From the NCBI GenBank assembly GCA_934320895.1, contig CAKRFY010000005.1:1-64000 (forward strand): a stretch of DNA of 64,000 nt, in the 5' to 3' direction. The position numbers and the translations under genes are program-made. Source of the stretch: an uncultured Lachnospiraceae bacterium (GTDB lineage: Bacteria; Bacillota; Clostridia; Lachnospirales; Lachnospiraceae). Shown here in pieces: positions 1-8,370 of this stretch. Position 1 is the first letter of the stretch, and each line of letters begins with the position of its first letter. The notes below the pieces were generated by a model, which did no database searches, was not told the origin of the DNA, and saw only the letters and a program-made list of their open reading frames with translations.

Positions 1-76
1 AGAATCATAAAAATTCTGATGGATTTTTTCTTTTCTAAAAATCAAAACAAAAATGGTATGTTTTTCAGTGCCCTCG

Positions 77-97
77 CTTGTCCGTGGGAGTAGTCAG
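77..97 (+). repeat. Possible IS200/IS605-type right-end fragment
   Basis: These 21 bases match 13119-13139 with a single difference and share CCGTGGGAGTAGTCAG. At the second site the sequence is the 3' arm of a hairpin that resembles the right end of IS200/IS605-type elements. Here the 5' arm is degraded and no transposase remains. It is either a scar or a chance short match; confidence is low because no other part of the element is visible. Confidence 0.3.
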
Positions 98-134
98 AGT
101 GTGTTAGAAATTTTGAGATATGGAGGTGAGTTTC

Positions 135-239
135 ATGGATAGTAATGACAGTTTTGGGAGAAGTAGGAACAACAGTGTTTTATATCGTGAACAGGTGACA
201 TGGCTGTCGCATGAAAGTTTCAGCCATGTTTATAAATGA
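135..239 (+). CDS. Candidate 34-codon leader ORF upstream of mgtE
   Basis: An ATG at 135 follows a good ribosome binding site (GGAGGTGAG at 123-131) and opens 34 codons ending at TGA 239. The peptide is hydrophilic and starts MDSNDSFGRSRNN. A perfect 9-bp inverted repeat (ACATGGCTG at 198-206, CAGCCATGT at 221-229) lies in its last third, and an intrinsic terminator follows at 301-324, ahead of mgtE. This layout fits a leader peptide controlling read-through, as known for other magnesium transporter genes, but I do not recognise the peptide. It could also be non-coding leader RNA. The sequence does not look like an M-box. Confidence 0.35.
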   Translation: MDSNDSFGRSRNNSVLYREQVTWLSHESFSHVYK

Positions 240-300
240 TGCACATTTCGTGGTGATTGTCTCTGATTGAGGTCTATTTTAAATTTTTTGTTCATGTATA

Positions 301-324
301 AAGCACTGTTCTGGTGCTTTTTTT
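301..324 (+). terminator. Intrinsic terminator/attenuator in the mgtE leader
   Basis: AAGCAC (301-306) pairs with GTGCTT (314-319) across a 7-base loop and runs into a T tract. It sits about 65 bases before the mgtE start and downstream of the candidate leader ORF, so it is placed to attenuate mgtE or to end an upstream short transcript. Confidence 0.65.
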
Positions 325-389
325 GTTATGGGAAAACTATTTCTCTGGTCAGAATAAGTGGCTAAAGAAAGTGAACGGAGGTAGAGGAC

Positions 390-1372
390 ATGAACAGAAA
401 ATATTTGGAAATTGTAAATCTTATCAGAAATCATAAAAATGACAATGAAGTTTTAACATATCTGTCAAATTATCACGAAAATGATATAGCGGATATCATA
501 GAATTACTTACAACAGAAGAGCGAAAGAAAATATATAAATTGCTCGGATTTCAGAAAACTGCTGAAATATTTGCGTATTTTGATGAACCGGAAAAGTATC
601 TGGAAGAGATTTCTATTGAAAATGCAGCAAAGATAATTTCTTTTATGGATTCAGATGATGCTGTTGAAATCCTTGAAAAACTTGATACAAATATAAAAAA
701 TGAAATAGTTAAACGCCTTGATTTTGATGCACAGACAGATGTGAAGATGCTTCTTTCTTATAATGAGGATGAGTCAGAAAGATTTGCCGGAGCAATAGAT
801 TTAAAAGATCTTATAATTGCAAGGGAGAATGATAATCTTGAAGATATAGTAATTCACTCTTATCCATATGTCACAGACCATGAGCTGCTTGATGAATGTA
901 TAGAAAAGATTGTAGATTATTCAGAAGATTCAATCCCTGTACTCTCAGAGGATAAAAGACTGCTCGGAGTTATCACATCAGAAGATATTGTTGATATCGT
1001 CGATGATGAGATGGGAGAAGATTACGCTAAGTTGGCTGGACTTACTGCTGAGGAGGACTTGAAAGAGACAACTGTGCAGAGTATGAAAAAGAGACTGCCG
1101 TGGCTGGTGATACTCTTGTTTTTGGAATATATATTCATTTATTTAAAGGATATGGTTGGATAGGCGCATTTGCGATTTCTGGCTGTGTTGGGGTTTCGCT
1201 TATGGCTGCAATGGTCATTTCAAGTATGGTAGGAACAGTGATTCCTATGTTTTTCAATAAAATAAAGATTGATCCAGCAGTAGCATCTGGTCCTCTTATC
1301 ACAACAGTAAATGACCTTGTTGCAGTTGTAACTTATTATGGTCTTGCTTATATTTTTCTGATACAATTATAG
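390..1372 (+). pseudogene. mgtE: mgtE magnesium channel, broken by an internal deletion
   Basis: MgtE is a homodimeric Mg2+ channel with a cytosolic N domain, paired CBS domains and five membrane helices. The first frame (390-1163, ATG after CGGAGGTAGAGG) keeps the N domain and CBS pair to about residue 240 and enters the first helix at LPWLVILLF, then leaves frame and stops. The last two helices survive in another frame (about 1118-1372), including the conserved DPAVASGPLITT segment. Intact family members are about 450 residues; the two pieces add up to roughly 330, so about 110 residues covering the first three helices are missing at a junction near 1115-1130. A simple frameshift cannot restore a working pore. 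It is probably a recent pseudogene, since both halves are well conserved, unless the assembly is wrong. Confidence 0.8.
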
Positions 1373-1509
1373 TGATATGAAAATAAAAAATAGCGCAAGG
1401 CTGTGGATTAGTGTGCAAAATACTGTCGATGCAGTATTTTGTCACGAGTCCATGCAATTAATGTGTGAACGATAACAGAGTAGATAAGATATAGTTGGGA
1501 GAGAGAAAC

Positions 1510-2409
1510 TTGACACTACAGCAGTTAAAATATGTGATAATGGTTGCACAGACCGGCACGATTACCGAGGCGGCAAACAGACTGTATATTTCACAGCCAA
1601 GTCTTACAAGTGCGATACATGAGCTTGAAAAAGAAATGAACATTGTTATATTTAACAGAACAAATAAAGGCATAAATATCACAAAAGAGGGCGAGGACTT
1701 TTTGGGATATGCCAGACAGGTATTGGAGCAGGCGGCAATACTTGAAGATAAATATAAGAAAAATGCGGGCGGCAAAAAGCAGTTCTGTGTATCAACACAA
1801 CACTATTCATTTGCAGTAAATGCGTTTGTAGATCTTATTAAAAAATACGGTCAGGATGAGTATGATTTTTCATTAAGAGAGACACAGACCTATGAGATAA
1901 TCGAGGATGTTGCAAAGATGAGAAGTGAGCTTGGGATTTTGTTTTTGAATGATTTTAATGAGACAGTCATAAATAAGATACTGAAATCGCATGAACTCAA
2001 ATTTTCACAGTTGTTCGTGGCAAAACCTCATGTATTTATAAGCAGAAAGCATCCGCTTGCAGACAAAAAGATAATAACCAATGACGAACTTGAGATGTAT
2101 CCGTATCTTTCGTTTGAGCAAGGGGAGCATAATTCGTTTTATTTTTCGGAAGAAATTTTTTCTACATCAGAGAGAAAGAAAAATATACGAGTAAGAGATA
2201 GGGCAACACTTTTTAATCTGCTGATAGGATTAAATGGTTATACGGTATGTAGTGGTGTTATAGATAAAAAATTAAATGGTAAGGATATAATAGCTGTTCC
2301 TTTGGCAGATGAGGGAGATATGCGTATAGGTTATATCATGCATAAGAAAGGGATGCTTAGCAGACTCGGTGAGACTTATCTGGAGTCCCTTGAAAAATAT
2401 TTAAATTGA
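1510..2409 (+). CDS. LysR-family regulator, probably of methionine genes (MetR/MtaR-like)
   Basis: This 299-residue protein has an N-terminal winged helix-turn-helix (about residues 1-60, with the typical SQPSLTSAIHELE recognition region) and a LysR substrate-binding domain. I chose the TTG at 1510 because GGGAGAG lies just before it and the product begins MTLQQLKYV as in the family; an in-frame TTG at 1495 has no good site. metE lies downstream on the same strand behind a terminator and a palindrome matching the streptococcal Met-box, so control of methionine synthesis is likely. The ligand cannot be read from the sequence; O-acetylserine or homocysteine-type co-effectors are known for relatives. 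Confidence 0.85.
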   Translation: MTLQQLKYVIMVAQTGTITEAANRLYISQPSLTSAIHELEKEMNIVIFNRTNKGINITKEGEDFLGYARQVLEQAAILEDKYKKNAGGKKQFCVSTQHYSFAVNAFVDLIKKYGQDEYDFSLRETQTYEIIEDVAKMRSELGILFLNDFNETVINKILKSHELKFSQLFVAKPHVFISRKHPLADKKIITNDELEMYPYLSFEQGEHNSFYFSEEIFSTSERKKNIRVRDRATLFNLLIGLNGYTVCSGVIDKKLNGKDIIAVPLADEGDMRIGYIMHKKGMLSRLGETYLESLEKYLN

Positions 2410-2416
2410 GTTTTAG

Positions 2417-2456
2417 AGCCTTATTCTATTTGGGAGAAGATAGAGTAAGGCTTTTT
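2417..2456 (+). terminator. Terminator after the LysR gene
   Basis: AGCCTTATTCTAT (2417-2429) pairs with ATAGAGTAAGGCT (2440-2452), followed by a T run. It separates the regulator from metE. Confidence 0.85.
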
Positions 2457-2555
2457 AAAGTAAATATATGGAAAAAATACTATTTATACCGATACTTTAA
2501 AATGTTGTTTGATCTATTTAAGGTTAGAGTGAAAATTTATCCAAAATAACTTTGA

Positions 2556-2572
2556 TATAGTTTTAAACTATG
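2556..2572 (+). promoter_or_regulatory. Met-box-like LysR operator upstream of metE
   Basis: TATAGTTTTAAACTATG contains a 15-bp perfect palindrome (ATAGTTT-T-AAACTAT, 2557-2571). It matches 16 of 17 positions of the TATAGTTTnAAACTATA Met-box described for MetR/MtaR regulators in streptococci. It lies 120 bp before metE and is flanked by a wider inverted repeat, AGGTTAG (2521-2527) and CTAACCT (2574-2580). A half site, ATAGTT, also occurs at 1491-1496 in front of the LysR gene. This supports regulation of metE by the neighbouring LysR protein. Confidence 0.7.
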
Positions 2573-2691
2573 GCTAACCTATTTTTTATATATTATACGA
2601 TTATGGGAAACTTAACTATAATAAAGATATTTTTAAGATATAGCAGAGTTAAAAGTGAAGAATGTTTTTGCAGCGAAAATGGAGGTTAAAG

Positions 2692-4962
2692 ATGAAAACA
2701 TCAGTTATTGGTTTCCCGAGAATCGGAACATTGAGAGAGCTTAAATTTGCTTCAGAAAAATATTTTAGAAAAGAGATCAGCGAGAAGCAGCTTAAGGAAA
2801 CGGCAAAAGAACTTAGAAAAACACATTGGAATATGCAGAAAAATGCAGGAATTGATTTTATTTCAAGCAATGATTTTTCATTTTATGATATCGTGCTTGA
2901 CACAGCAGTATTGTTAAATATTATTCCAAAGAGATATAGAGAACTTGGTTTATCTGAGATTGACACATATTTTTCAATGGCACGAGGATATCAGGGAGAG
3001 CATGGTGATGTAAAAGCGCTTGCAATGAAGAAATGGTTTAATACAAACTATCATTATATAGTACCTGAGATAGATGATGATACAAAAATAAAATTGTCGG
3101 GTGATAAGATATGGAACGAATATGCAGAGGCAGATGAACTTGGCACAAAAACTAAGCCAATGCTTATAGGTGCATATACAATGTTAAAACTTTGCAGATA
3201 TACAGGAAATAAATCTGAAAAAGATTATGTTAATGATACAATAGAGGCATATAAAGAACTGTTACAGATATGCGGGAAAAAGCAGATTGCATGGGTACAG
3301 TTTGATGAGCCTGCACTTGTACTTGATATGGATGATAATGACAAGGCATTATTCCACAAGATTTATGATGAGCTGCTAGCTGCAAGCACAGATACAAAAG
3401 TTTTGTTACAGACATACTTTGGAGATATTCGTGATATTTACGAAGAAGTTATAAAAATGCCGTTTGCAGGAATCGGTCTTGATTTTATTGAGGGAAAACA
3501 GACATATGACCTCGTTTCTAAATATGGTTTTCCAAAGGATAAGGTACTTTTTGCAGGTCTTGTAAATGGTAAGAATATCTGGAAAAACCATTATGATAAA
3601 ACATTAAAAGTGGTAAATGAACTTGCGAATAAAGGTATTGATATAGTTATATCAACATCATGTTCACTTCTTCATGTGCCATATACATTAGAAAATGAGG
3701 AAAAACTTTCAAAAGAATATACAGCTTATTTTTCATTTGCAAAGGAAAAACTTGTCGAGCTTAGTGAACTTGGAAAACTTGCCGATAATAAAAATTATGT
3801 TGAGGATGAGATATTTAAAAAAAATCATGAACTTTTCAGCGGCAGCAGGAACTGCACAAATGAAGATGTGAGAAAACGTCTTTCTAAAGTAAGTGAGGAT
3901 GATTATATAAGACTTCCAAAGAGAAGTGAGCGTCAGAAACTTCAGAAAGAAGAATTTAAACTTCCTGATTTCCCAACAACAACGATAGGTTCATTTCCTC
4001 AGACAAAGGATGTAAAGGCAAATCGTTCTGCATTTAAGAGAGGGGAAAAGACAAAACAGGAATATGTTGATTTTAATAAGAAAAAGATTGCCGAATGTGT
4101 AAAATGGCAGGAAGAGATCGGTATTGATGTACTTGTACACGGTGAGTATGAGCGAAATGACATGGTAGAGTATTTTGGGGAATCGCTTGGTGGATTTTTA
4201 TTTACACAGAAAGCATGGGTGCAGTCATATGGTACAAGATGTGTAAAACCGCCTATCATATGGGGAGATGTGTACAGAGATAAGCCTATAACAGTAGAAT
4301 GGTCAGTTTATGCACAGTCACTTACAAAGAAGATTATGAAAGGTATGCTCACGGGACCGGTTACGATACTTAACTGGTCATTCCCAAGAGAAGATATCTC
4401 AATAAAAGAATCAATATCACAGATTGCATTAGCAATAAGAGATGAGGTACTTGACCTTGAAGCAAATGGCATCAAAATGATACAGATAGATGAGGCGGCT
4501 TTAAGAGAGAAACTTCCACTAAGAAAAACTGATTGGTATAAGGAGTATCTTGATTTTGCGATACCTGCATTCCGCCTTACACACAGCGGTGTAAAGCCTG
4601 AAACACAGATACACACACATATGTGCTACAGTGAATTTACGGATATAATTCCTGCGATTGACGATATGGATGCGGATGTAATCACATTTGAGGCATCACG
4701 CTCAGACCTTCAGATACTCGACTCACTAAGAGAAAATAATTTTGAGACAGAAGTAGGACCGGGAGTATATGATATTCATTCACCGAGAGTTCCATCAGTT
4801 GAGGAGATAACAAATGTATTAAAGATAATGCTTACAAAGATAGACAGAGATAAACTTTGGGTAAATCCGGACTGTGGATTAAAGACAAGAGGAATGGAAG
4901 AATCAGATGCAAGTCTTAGAAATATGGTGCTTGCAGCTGAAAGATTAAGAGAAGAAGCATAA
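2692..4962 (+). CDS. metE: Cobalamin-independent methionine synthase
   Basis: MetE transfers the methyl group of 5-methyltetrahydropteroyl-triglutamate to homocysteine, the last step of methionine synthesis, in the cytosol. The 756-residue product has the usual family length and two (beta-alpha)8 halves. The C-terminal catalytic zinc site is visible: His643 and Cys645 in THMCYSEF and Cys728 in NPDCGLKTRG, close to the numbering in E. coli. The ATG at 2692 follows GGAGGTTAAAG; an upstream in-frame ATG at 2662 lacks a good site. It is a single-gene unit with a Met-box upstream and a strong terminator downstream. Making this B12-free enzyme implies methionine synthesis without cobalamin supply. 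Confidence 0.97.
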   Translation: MKTSVIGFPRIGTLRELKFASEKYFRKEISEKQLKETAKELRKTHWNMQKNAGIDFISSNDFSFYDIVLDTAVLLNIIPKRYRELGLSEIDTYFSMARGYQGEHGDVKALAMKKWFNTNYHYIVPEIDDDTKIKLSGDKIWNEYAEADELGTKTKPMLIGAYTMLKLCRYTGNKSEKDYVNDTIEAYKELLQICGKKQIAWVQFDEPALVLDMDDNDKALFHKIYDELLAASTDTKVLLQTYFGDIRDIYEEVIKMPFAGIGLDFIEGKQTYDLVSKYGFPKDKVLFAGLVNGKNIWKNHYDKTLKVVNELANKGIDIVISTSCSLLHVPYTLENEEKLSKEYTAYFSFAKEKLVELSELGKLADNKNYVEDEIFKKNHELFSGSRNCTNEDVRKRLSKVSEDDYIRLPKRSERQKLQKEEFKLPDFPTTTIGSFPQTKDVKANRSAFKRGEKTKQEYVDFNKKKIAECVKWQEEIGIDVLVHGEYERNDMVEYFGESLGGFLFTQKAWVQSYGTRCVKPPIIWGDVYRDKPITVEWSVYAQSLTKKIMKGMLTGPVTILNWSFPREDISIKESISQIALAIRDEVLDLEANGIKMIQIDEAALREKLPLRKTDWYKEYLDFAIPAFRLTHSGVKPETQIHTHMCYSEFTDIIPAIDDMDADVITFEASRSDLQILDSLRENNFETEVGPGVYDIHSPRVPSVEEITNVLKIMLTKIDRDKLWVNPDCGLKTRGMEESDASLRNMVLAAERLREEA

Positions 4963-5002
4963 AATGATTTGACGTAATAGTAAAAAGTTTATAGACCTAA
5001 AA

Positions 5003-5047
5003 CTGCTGTCAGACTGCAAAATTGGTGTAGCCTGACAGCAGCTTTTT
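5003..5047 (+). terminator. Terminator after metE
   Basis: CTGCTGTCAG (5003-5012) pairs with CTGACAGCAG (5032-5041), followed by TTTTT. A second hairpin with a T run follows at 5111-5140 (AGGGCACT/AGTGCCCT). Confidence 0.9.
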
Positions 5048-5085
5048 ATGTTATAGGAAAATGCTGTAATGTAGTGGTGTACCAA

Positions 5086-5140
5086 CAAGAATTTCGAAGA
5101 AATTCTTGCTAGGGCACTAGCGCAGGCAGTGCCCTTTTTT
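5086..5140. terminator. Two hairpins between the convergent metE and TetR genes
   Basis: CAAGAATTT (5086-5094) pairs with AAATTCTTG (5100-5108); on the minus strand its loop is CTTCG. AGGGCACT (5111-5118) pairs with AGTGCCCT (5128-5135) and is followed by TTTTTT on the plus strand, directly at the stop codon of the minus-strand TetR gene. The second works as a plus-strand terminator; the pair may also stop minus-strand transcription. Confidence 0.6.
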
Positions 5141-5711
5141 ACTCCTTATTTCCGATAACAGCCGGCAATGATTTGGAGATAATAAGTGAAATATAATCGA
5201 TTATCTCATCTTTGTCATGTTTTTCCGGTTCTTTAAAGAGATTTATAAGCATACCTACGAGCCCTTCCGTATAAAAATCGCACAGAAAATGCCGGAAGTC
5301 ATCGGTAATCGTAGCATGGTTTGTTTTTTCTACTTTTCTTATAAGGTCTTCGATAAGACCGTTAAAATCCTGATAGAGGAAATGTTTCAACTGGTCACGT
5401 CCTACTGAATCATAAATACAGTTTAAAAAGTAAGAATTTTTTTCTACATAATTTATAACAAAATAAAAAGCATCTTTATAATCTAATAAAAGGTCAAATT
5501 GCTTGACAACTTCAAATGCTTCCTGTTCAAGCATCCATTTTAATAATCCGTATATATCTTCAAAATGATAATAAAAAGTTTTTCGATTTAGATTACAATT
5601 TTTAATAAGCTCACTGACAGTGATTTTCGAGAAAGGTTTTTGTTTCATCAGTTCTTTTAAAGACTGGCAGAGAGTCATTTTTGTCTGTAATGAAGCTTCT
5701 TCGTGTGTCAT
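5139..5711 (-). CDS. TetR-family transcriptional repressor
   Basis: The 190-residue protein has an N-terminal TetR helix-turn-helix at about residues 10-55 (LMKQKPFSKITVSELIKNC and NRKTFYYHFEDI) and an all-helical C-terminal domain that would bind an unknown ligand and dimerise. The ATG at 5711 follows AATGGAGG on the minus strand. It diverges from a gene set encoding a small protein, an RND/MMPL exporter and a heptad-repeat partner, and most likely represses them. The shared 285-bp region holds a direct repeat TGTGTAATT (5867-5875 and 5894-5902) that could be part of the operator. Confidence 0.9.
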   Translation of the reverse strand: MTHEEASLQTKMTLCQSLKELMKQKPFSKITVSELIKNCNLNRKTFYYHFEDIYGLLKWMLEQEAFEVVKQFDLLLDYKDAFYFVINYVEKNSYFLNCIYDSVGRDQLKHFLYQDFNGLIEDLIRKVEKTNHATITDDFRHFLCDFYTEGLVGMLINLFKEPEKHDKDEIIDYISLIISKSLPAVIGNKE

Positions 5712-5996
5712 AAAAATCCTCCATTATCAAAAATCAGTTTCAATGTTATATTTACATAAGTTTATTATACATATGACCGATAAAATTGCAACTGCTCCAT
5801 TATACTGAAAATAAGTTGATTTATAATGATAGCATAACTTGAATTTGACCATCAAATTTATCAATCTGTGTAATTTTACCCAATTTAACAGATTTGTGTA
5901 ATTATGCACAAACACTTGATATTGTCCGTGGTATTTGCCGCGGAATTTTTTTATTATCTATTCAGACGAAACGATAACACAGCAGATTATTAAGAA

Positions 5997-6311
5997 ATGA
6001 GGATAAGTGTGGAGCAGATTTATGATTATGATATTGAACTTAGAGTACCGCTCGGCATAAGAAAAGGCAGGATGCATTTTGTTGAAAATGAAGGTATTAT
6101 TACCGGAAACATAGAGGTGCTCGGAAATATTACCGCCTTTAAAGGGAGTATCAGAGATGGGATGATTGAGATTGAAGGTGTTTTAAAAACTTTTATAAGA
6201 GAAAATCCTTATAGGGGAAAAGGAACTGTTGATGATGGAGTTTTAAAAGTTATGCTCTATTGCAGAAATGATGTTTATGAACTTATTGGATATTTAAGAA
6301 AAGAGGTTTGA
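5997..6311 (+). CDS. Uncharacterised 104-residue protein ahead of the MMPL exporter
   Basis: I do not recognise a family. The product is soluble, has no signal or membrane segment and is rich in short predicted beta strands with repeated Gly-Xaa-Ile pairs (for example ITGNIEVLGNITAFKG), which suggests a small beta-sheet fold. It ends one base before the exporter start, so the two are co-transcribed and probably translationally coupled. The preceding ribosome binding site is weak (AAGAAATGAGGATAAGTG offers a later GTG at 6009 with a GAGG before it), so the true start could lie a few codons downstream. Confidence 0.7.
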   Translation: MRISVEQIYDYDIELRVPLGIRKGRMHFVENEGIITGNIEVLGNITAFKGSIRDGMIEIEGVLKTFIRENPYRGKGTVDDGVLKVMLYCRNDVYELIGYLRKEV

Positions 6312-6312
6312 T

Positions 6313-8370
6313 ATGAGAAAGTTTTATGAATGGGTAGTAAATCATTCAAAGCAGGTAGTCGTGATATTTACGATACTTTTTATTGTATGTGCTATCTGTA
6401 AAGGAATGATTTCGGTTGATTATGATATGAATGATTATCTGCCGGAGGACAGTGCTTCGACAAAGGCACTTGACCTTATGGATGAGGAGTTTGACGGCGG
6501 CGTACCAAATGCGAGGGTTATGGTTAAAAATGTAACTGTTCCGCAGGCTCTTTCCTATAAGGAAAAAATCGAGGCGGTTGACGGTGTTACAGAGGTTACA
6601 TGGCTTGATGATGCAGTATCGGTTGATGTGCCGCTTGAAACGGTTGATGAAGATACCATTGAAACATATTATAAAGATAAAAATGCATTGTTTTCAGTCA
6701 CTATTGATGAGGATAAAACAGTTCAGGCAGTTAAAGACATAAGAAAAATAATAGGTGATAAAAATTCGATGACTGGAAATGAAGTGTCAACAGCAGTAGC
6801 GACAGAAAGCACAACAAGTCAGATATCAAAGATAAGTGTAATTGCAATAATATTTGTTATCTTTGTATTGATGCTCACAACAGATTCATGGTTTGAACCG
6901 GTTATCGTGATGATTGGTCTTGCAGTTGCAATCATAATAAACGCAGGTTCAAATATAATATTTGGTGAAATTTCGTTCGTCACAAATGCTGCCGGTACGA
7001 TATTGCAGCTTGCAGTTTCACTTGATTATTCAGTATTTTTGATTCACAGGTTTACAGAGTGTCGTGAAAAGATAGATAATCCGAAAGAAGCTATGGTTGA
7101 AGCTCTTACAATGTCAACATTGTCTATTTTGTCAAGTGGTCTTACAACTGTTATAGGTTTTATGGCATTGTGTCTTATGCGTTTCCTTATAGGACTGGAT
7201 CTTGGAAGGGCACTTGCAAAGGGAATTGCAATAAGCCTTATAACTGTATTTACATTTATGCCTTGTGTAATACTTATAACTTACAAATGGCTTGATAAAT
7301 TCAAACATAAAACACTGATGCCTTCATTTAGAAGATTTGGCAAAATAGTATGTAAAGTGATGTTACCTGTTCTGGTATTATTTGTTTTAACGATAGTGCC
7401 TTCATATCTTGCATCAAACTCAAATAGTTTTTATTATGGCTCATCAAAGCTATTTAATGAAAAAACAAAATCAGGTGCAGATACGGCAGAAATAGAGAAA
7501 ATATTTGGAAAAAGTGATACATATGTGCTTATGGTTCCAAAAGAAAATAAAACGATACAGAAAAAACTTTCAGATGAGCTTCATGACCTTTCACAGGTAA
7601 AAAGTATCATATCATATGTAGATACGGTTGGGATGGAAATACCGGAAAGTTATCTTGATAAAGAAACATATTCAAAATTATGTTCAGATAAATACGCAAG
7701 AATGGTTATATCTGTTGATGCTGAGTATGAGGGAAGTGATACATTCAAGCTTGTTGAAAATATAAGAAAGAAAGCACAAAAATATTATCCTGATAAATGG
7801 TATCTTGCAGGTCAGGCAGTGTCTACATATGATCTTATGGATACTGTAACAAGTGATATGACAAAAGTAAATCTTGTAGCGATAGGAGCTGTATTTATCG
7901 TACTTCTGCTTACACTCCGCTCAGTTGTATTACCTGTACTTCTTGTACTTGGAATTGAGACGGCGATATGGATAAATTTATCAATACCGTACTTTGCAGA
8001 CCAGCCGATATTTTACATTGCTTATCTGATAATAAGTTCCGTACAGCTTGGTGCAACGGTTGATTATGCGATACTTTTTACTGAACGTTATAAGGAATAT
8101 AGGCAGCAATATAATTGCAGTAAGAAAGAGTCTGTTATAAATACGGTATCAGCCGTAACGGTTTCAATACTTACATCAGGAAGTGTTATGACAGTAGTTG
8201 GATTTTTGCTTGGAATAGTGTCAACGCATGGACTGTTATCACAGCTTGGTTATTTTTTGGGAAAAGGAACATTGTGTTCTCTGGTAATCGTATTCTTTGC
8301 GTTACCGGGAATGTTATATCTGTTTGACAAGACATTTATTAAGAAAGATGAGGGTAAAAAACATGAATAG
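6313..8370 (+). CDS. RND/MMPL-family membrane transporter
   Basis: The 685-residue protein has two homologous halves, each with one membrane helix, a large extracytoplasmic loop and a group of further helices, as in MMPL-type RND transporters that move lipids or drugs using the proton gradient. Visible signs are the transmembrane SLDYSVFLIHRF and ATVDYAILFTERY segments, the paired charged positions of the proton relay. It is co-transcribed with the short gene before it and overlaps the heptad-repeat gene after it by 8 bases. The divergent TetR gene suggests substrate-induced efflux. The substrate is unknown. Confidence 0.9.
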   Translation: MRKFYEWVVNHSKQVVVIFTILFIVCAICKGMISVDYDMNDYLPEDSASTKALDLMDEEFDGGVPNARVMVKNVTVPQALSYKEKIEAVDGVTEVTWLDDAVSVDVPLETVDEDTIETYYKDKNALFSVTIDEDKTVQAVKDIRKIIGDKNSMTGNEVSTAVATESTTSQISKISVIAIIFVIFVLMLTTDSWFEPVIVMIGLAVAIIINAGSNIIFGEISFVTNAAGTILQLAVSLDYSVFLIHRFTECREKIDNPKEAMVEALTMSTLSILSSGLTTVIGFMALCLMRFLIGLDLGRALAKGIAISLITVFTFMPCVILITYKWLDKFKHKTLMPSFRRFGKIVCKVMLPVLVLFVLTIVPSYLASNSNSFYYGSSKLFNEKTKSGADTAEIEKIFGKSDTYVLMVPKENKTIQKKLSDELHDLSQVKSIISYVDTVGMEIPESYLDKETYSKLCSDKYARMVISVDAEYEGSDTFKLVENIRKKAQKYYPDKWYLAGQAVSTYDLMDTVTSDMTKVNLVAIGAVFIVLLLTLRSVVLPVLLVLGIETAIWINLSIPYFADQPIFYIAYLIISSVQLGATVDYAILFTERYKEYRQQYNCSKKESVINTVSAVTVSILTSGSVMTVVGFLLGIVSTHGLLSQLGYFLGKGTLCSLVIVFFALPGMLYLFDKTFIKKDEGKKHE

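Noticed and set aside
135..326. M-box (magnesium riboswitch) upstream of mgtE
   Set aside because: Context fits, but the conserved M-box core was not found; only a small ORF, a hairpin and a terminator are visible.
1458..1775. Minus-strand open frame over the LysR start
   Set aside because: It is antisense to a clear LysR domain, has no ribosome binding site and no family resemblance.
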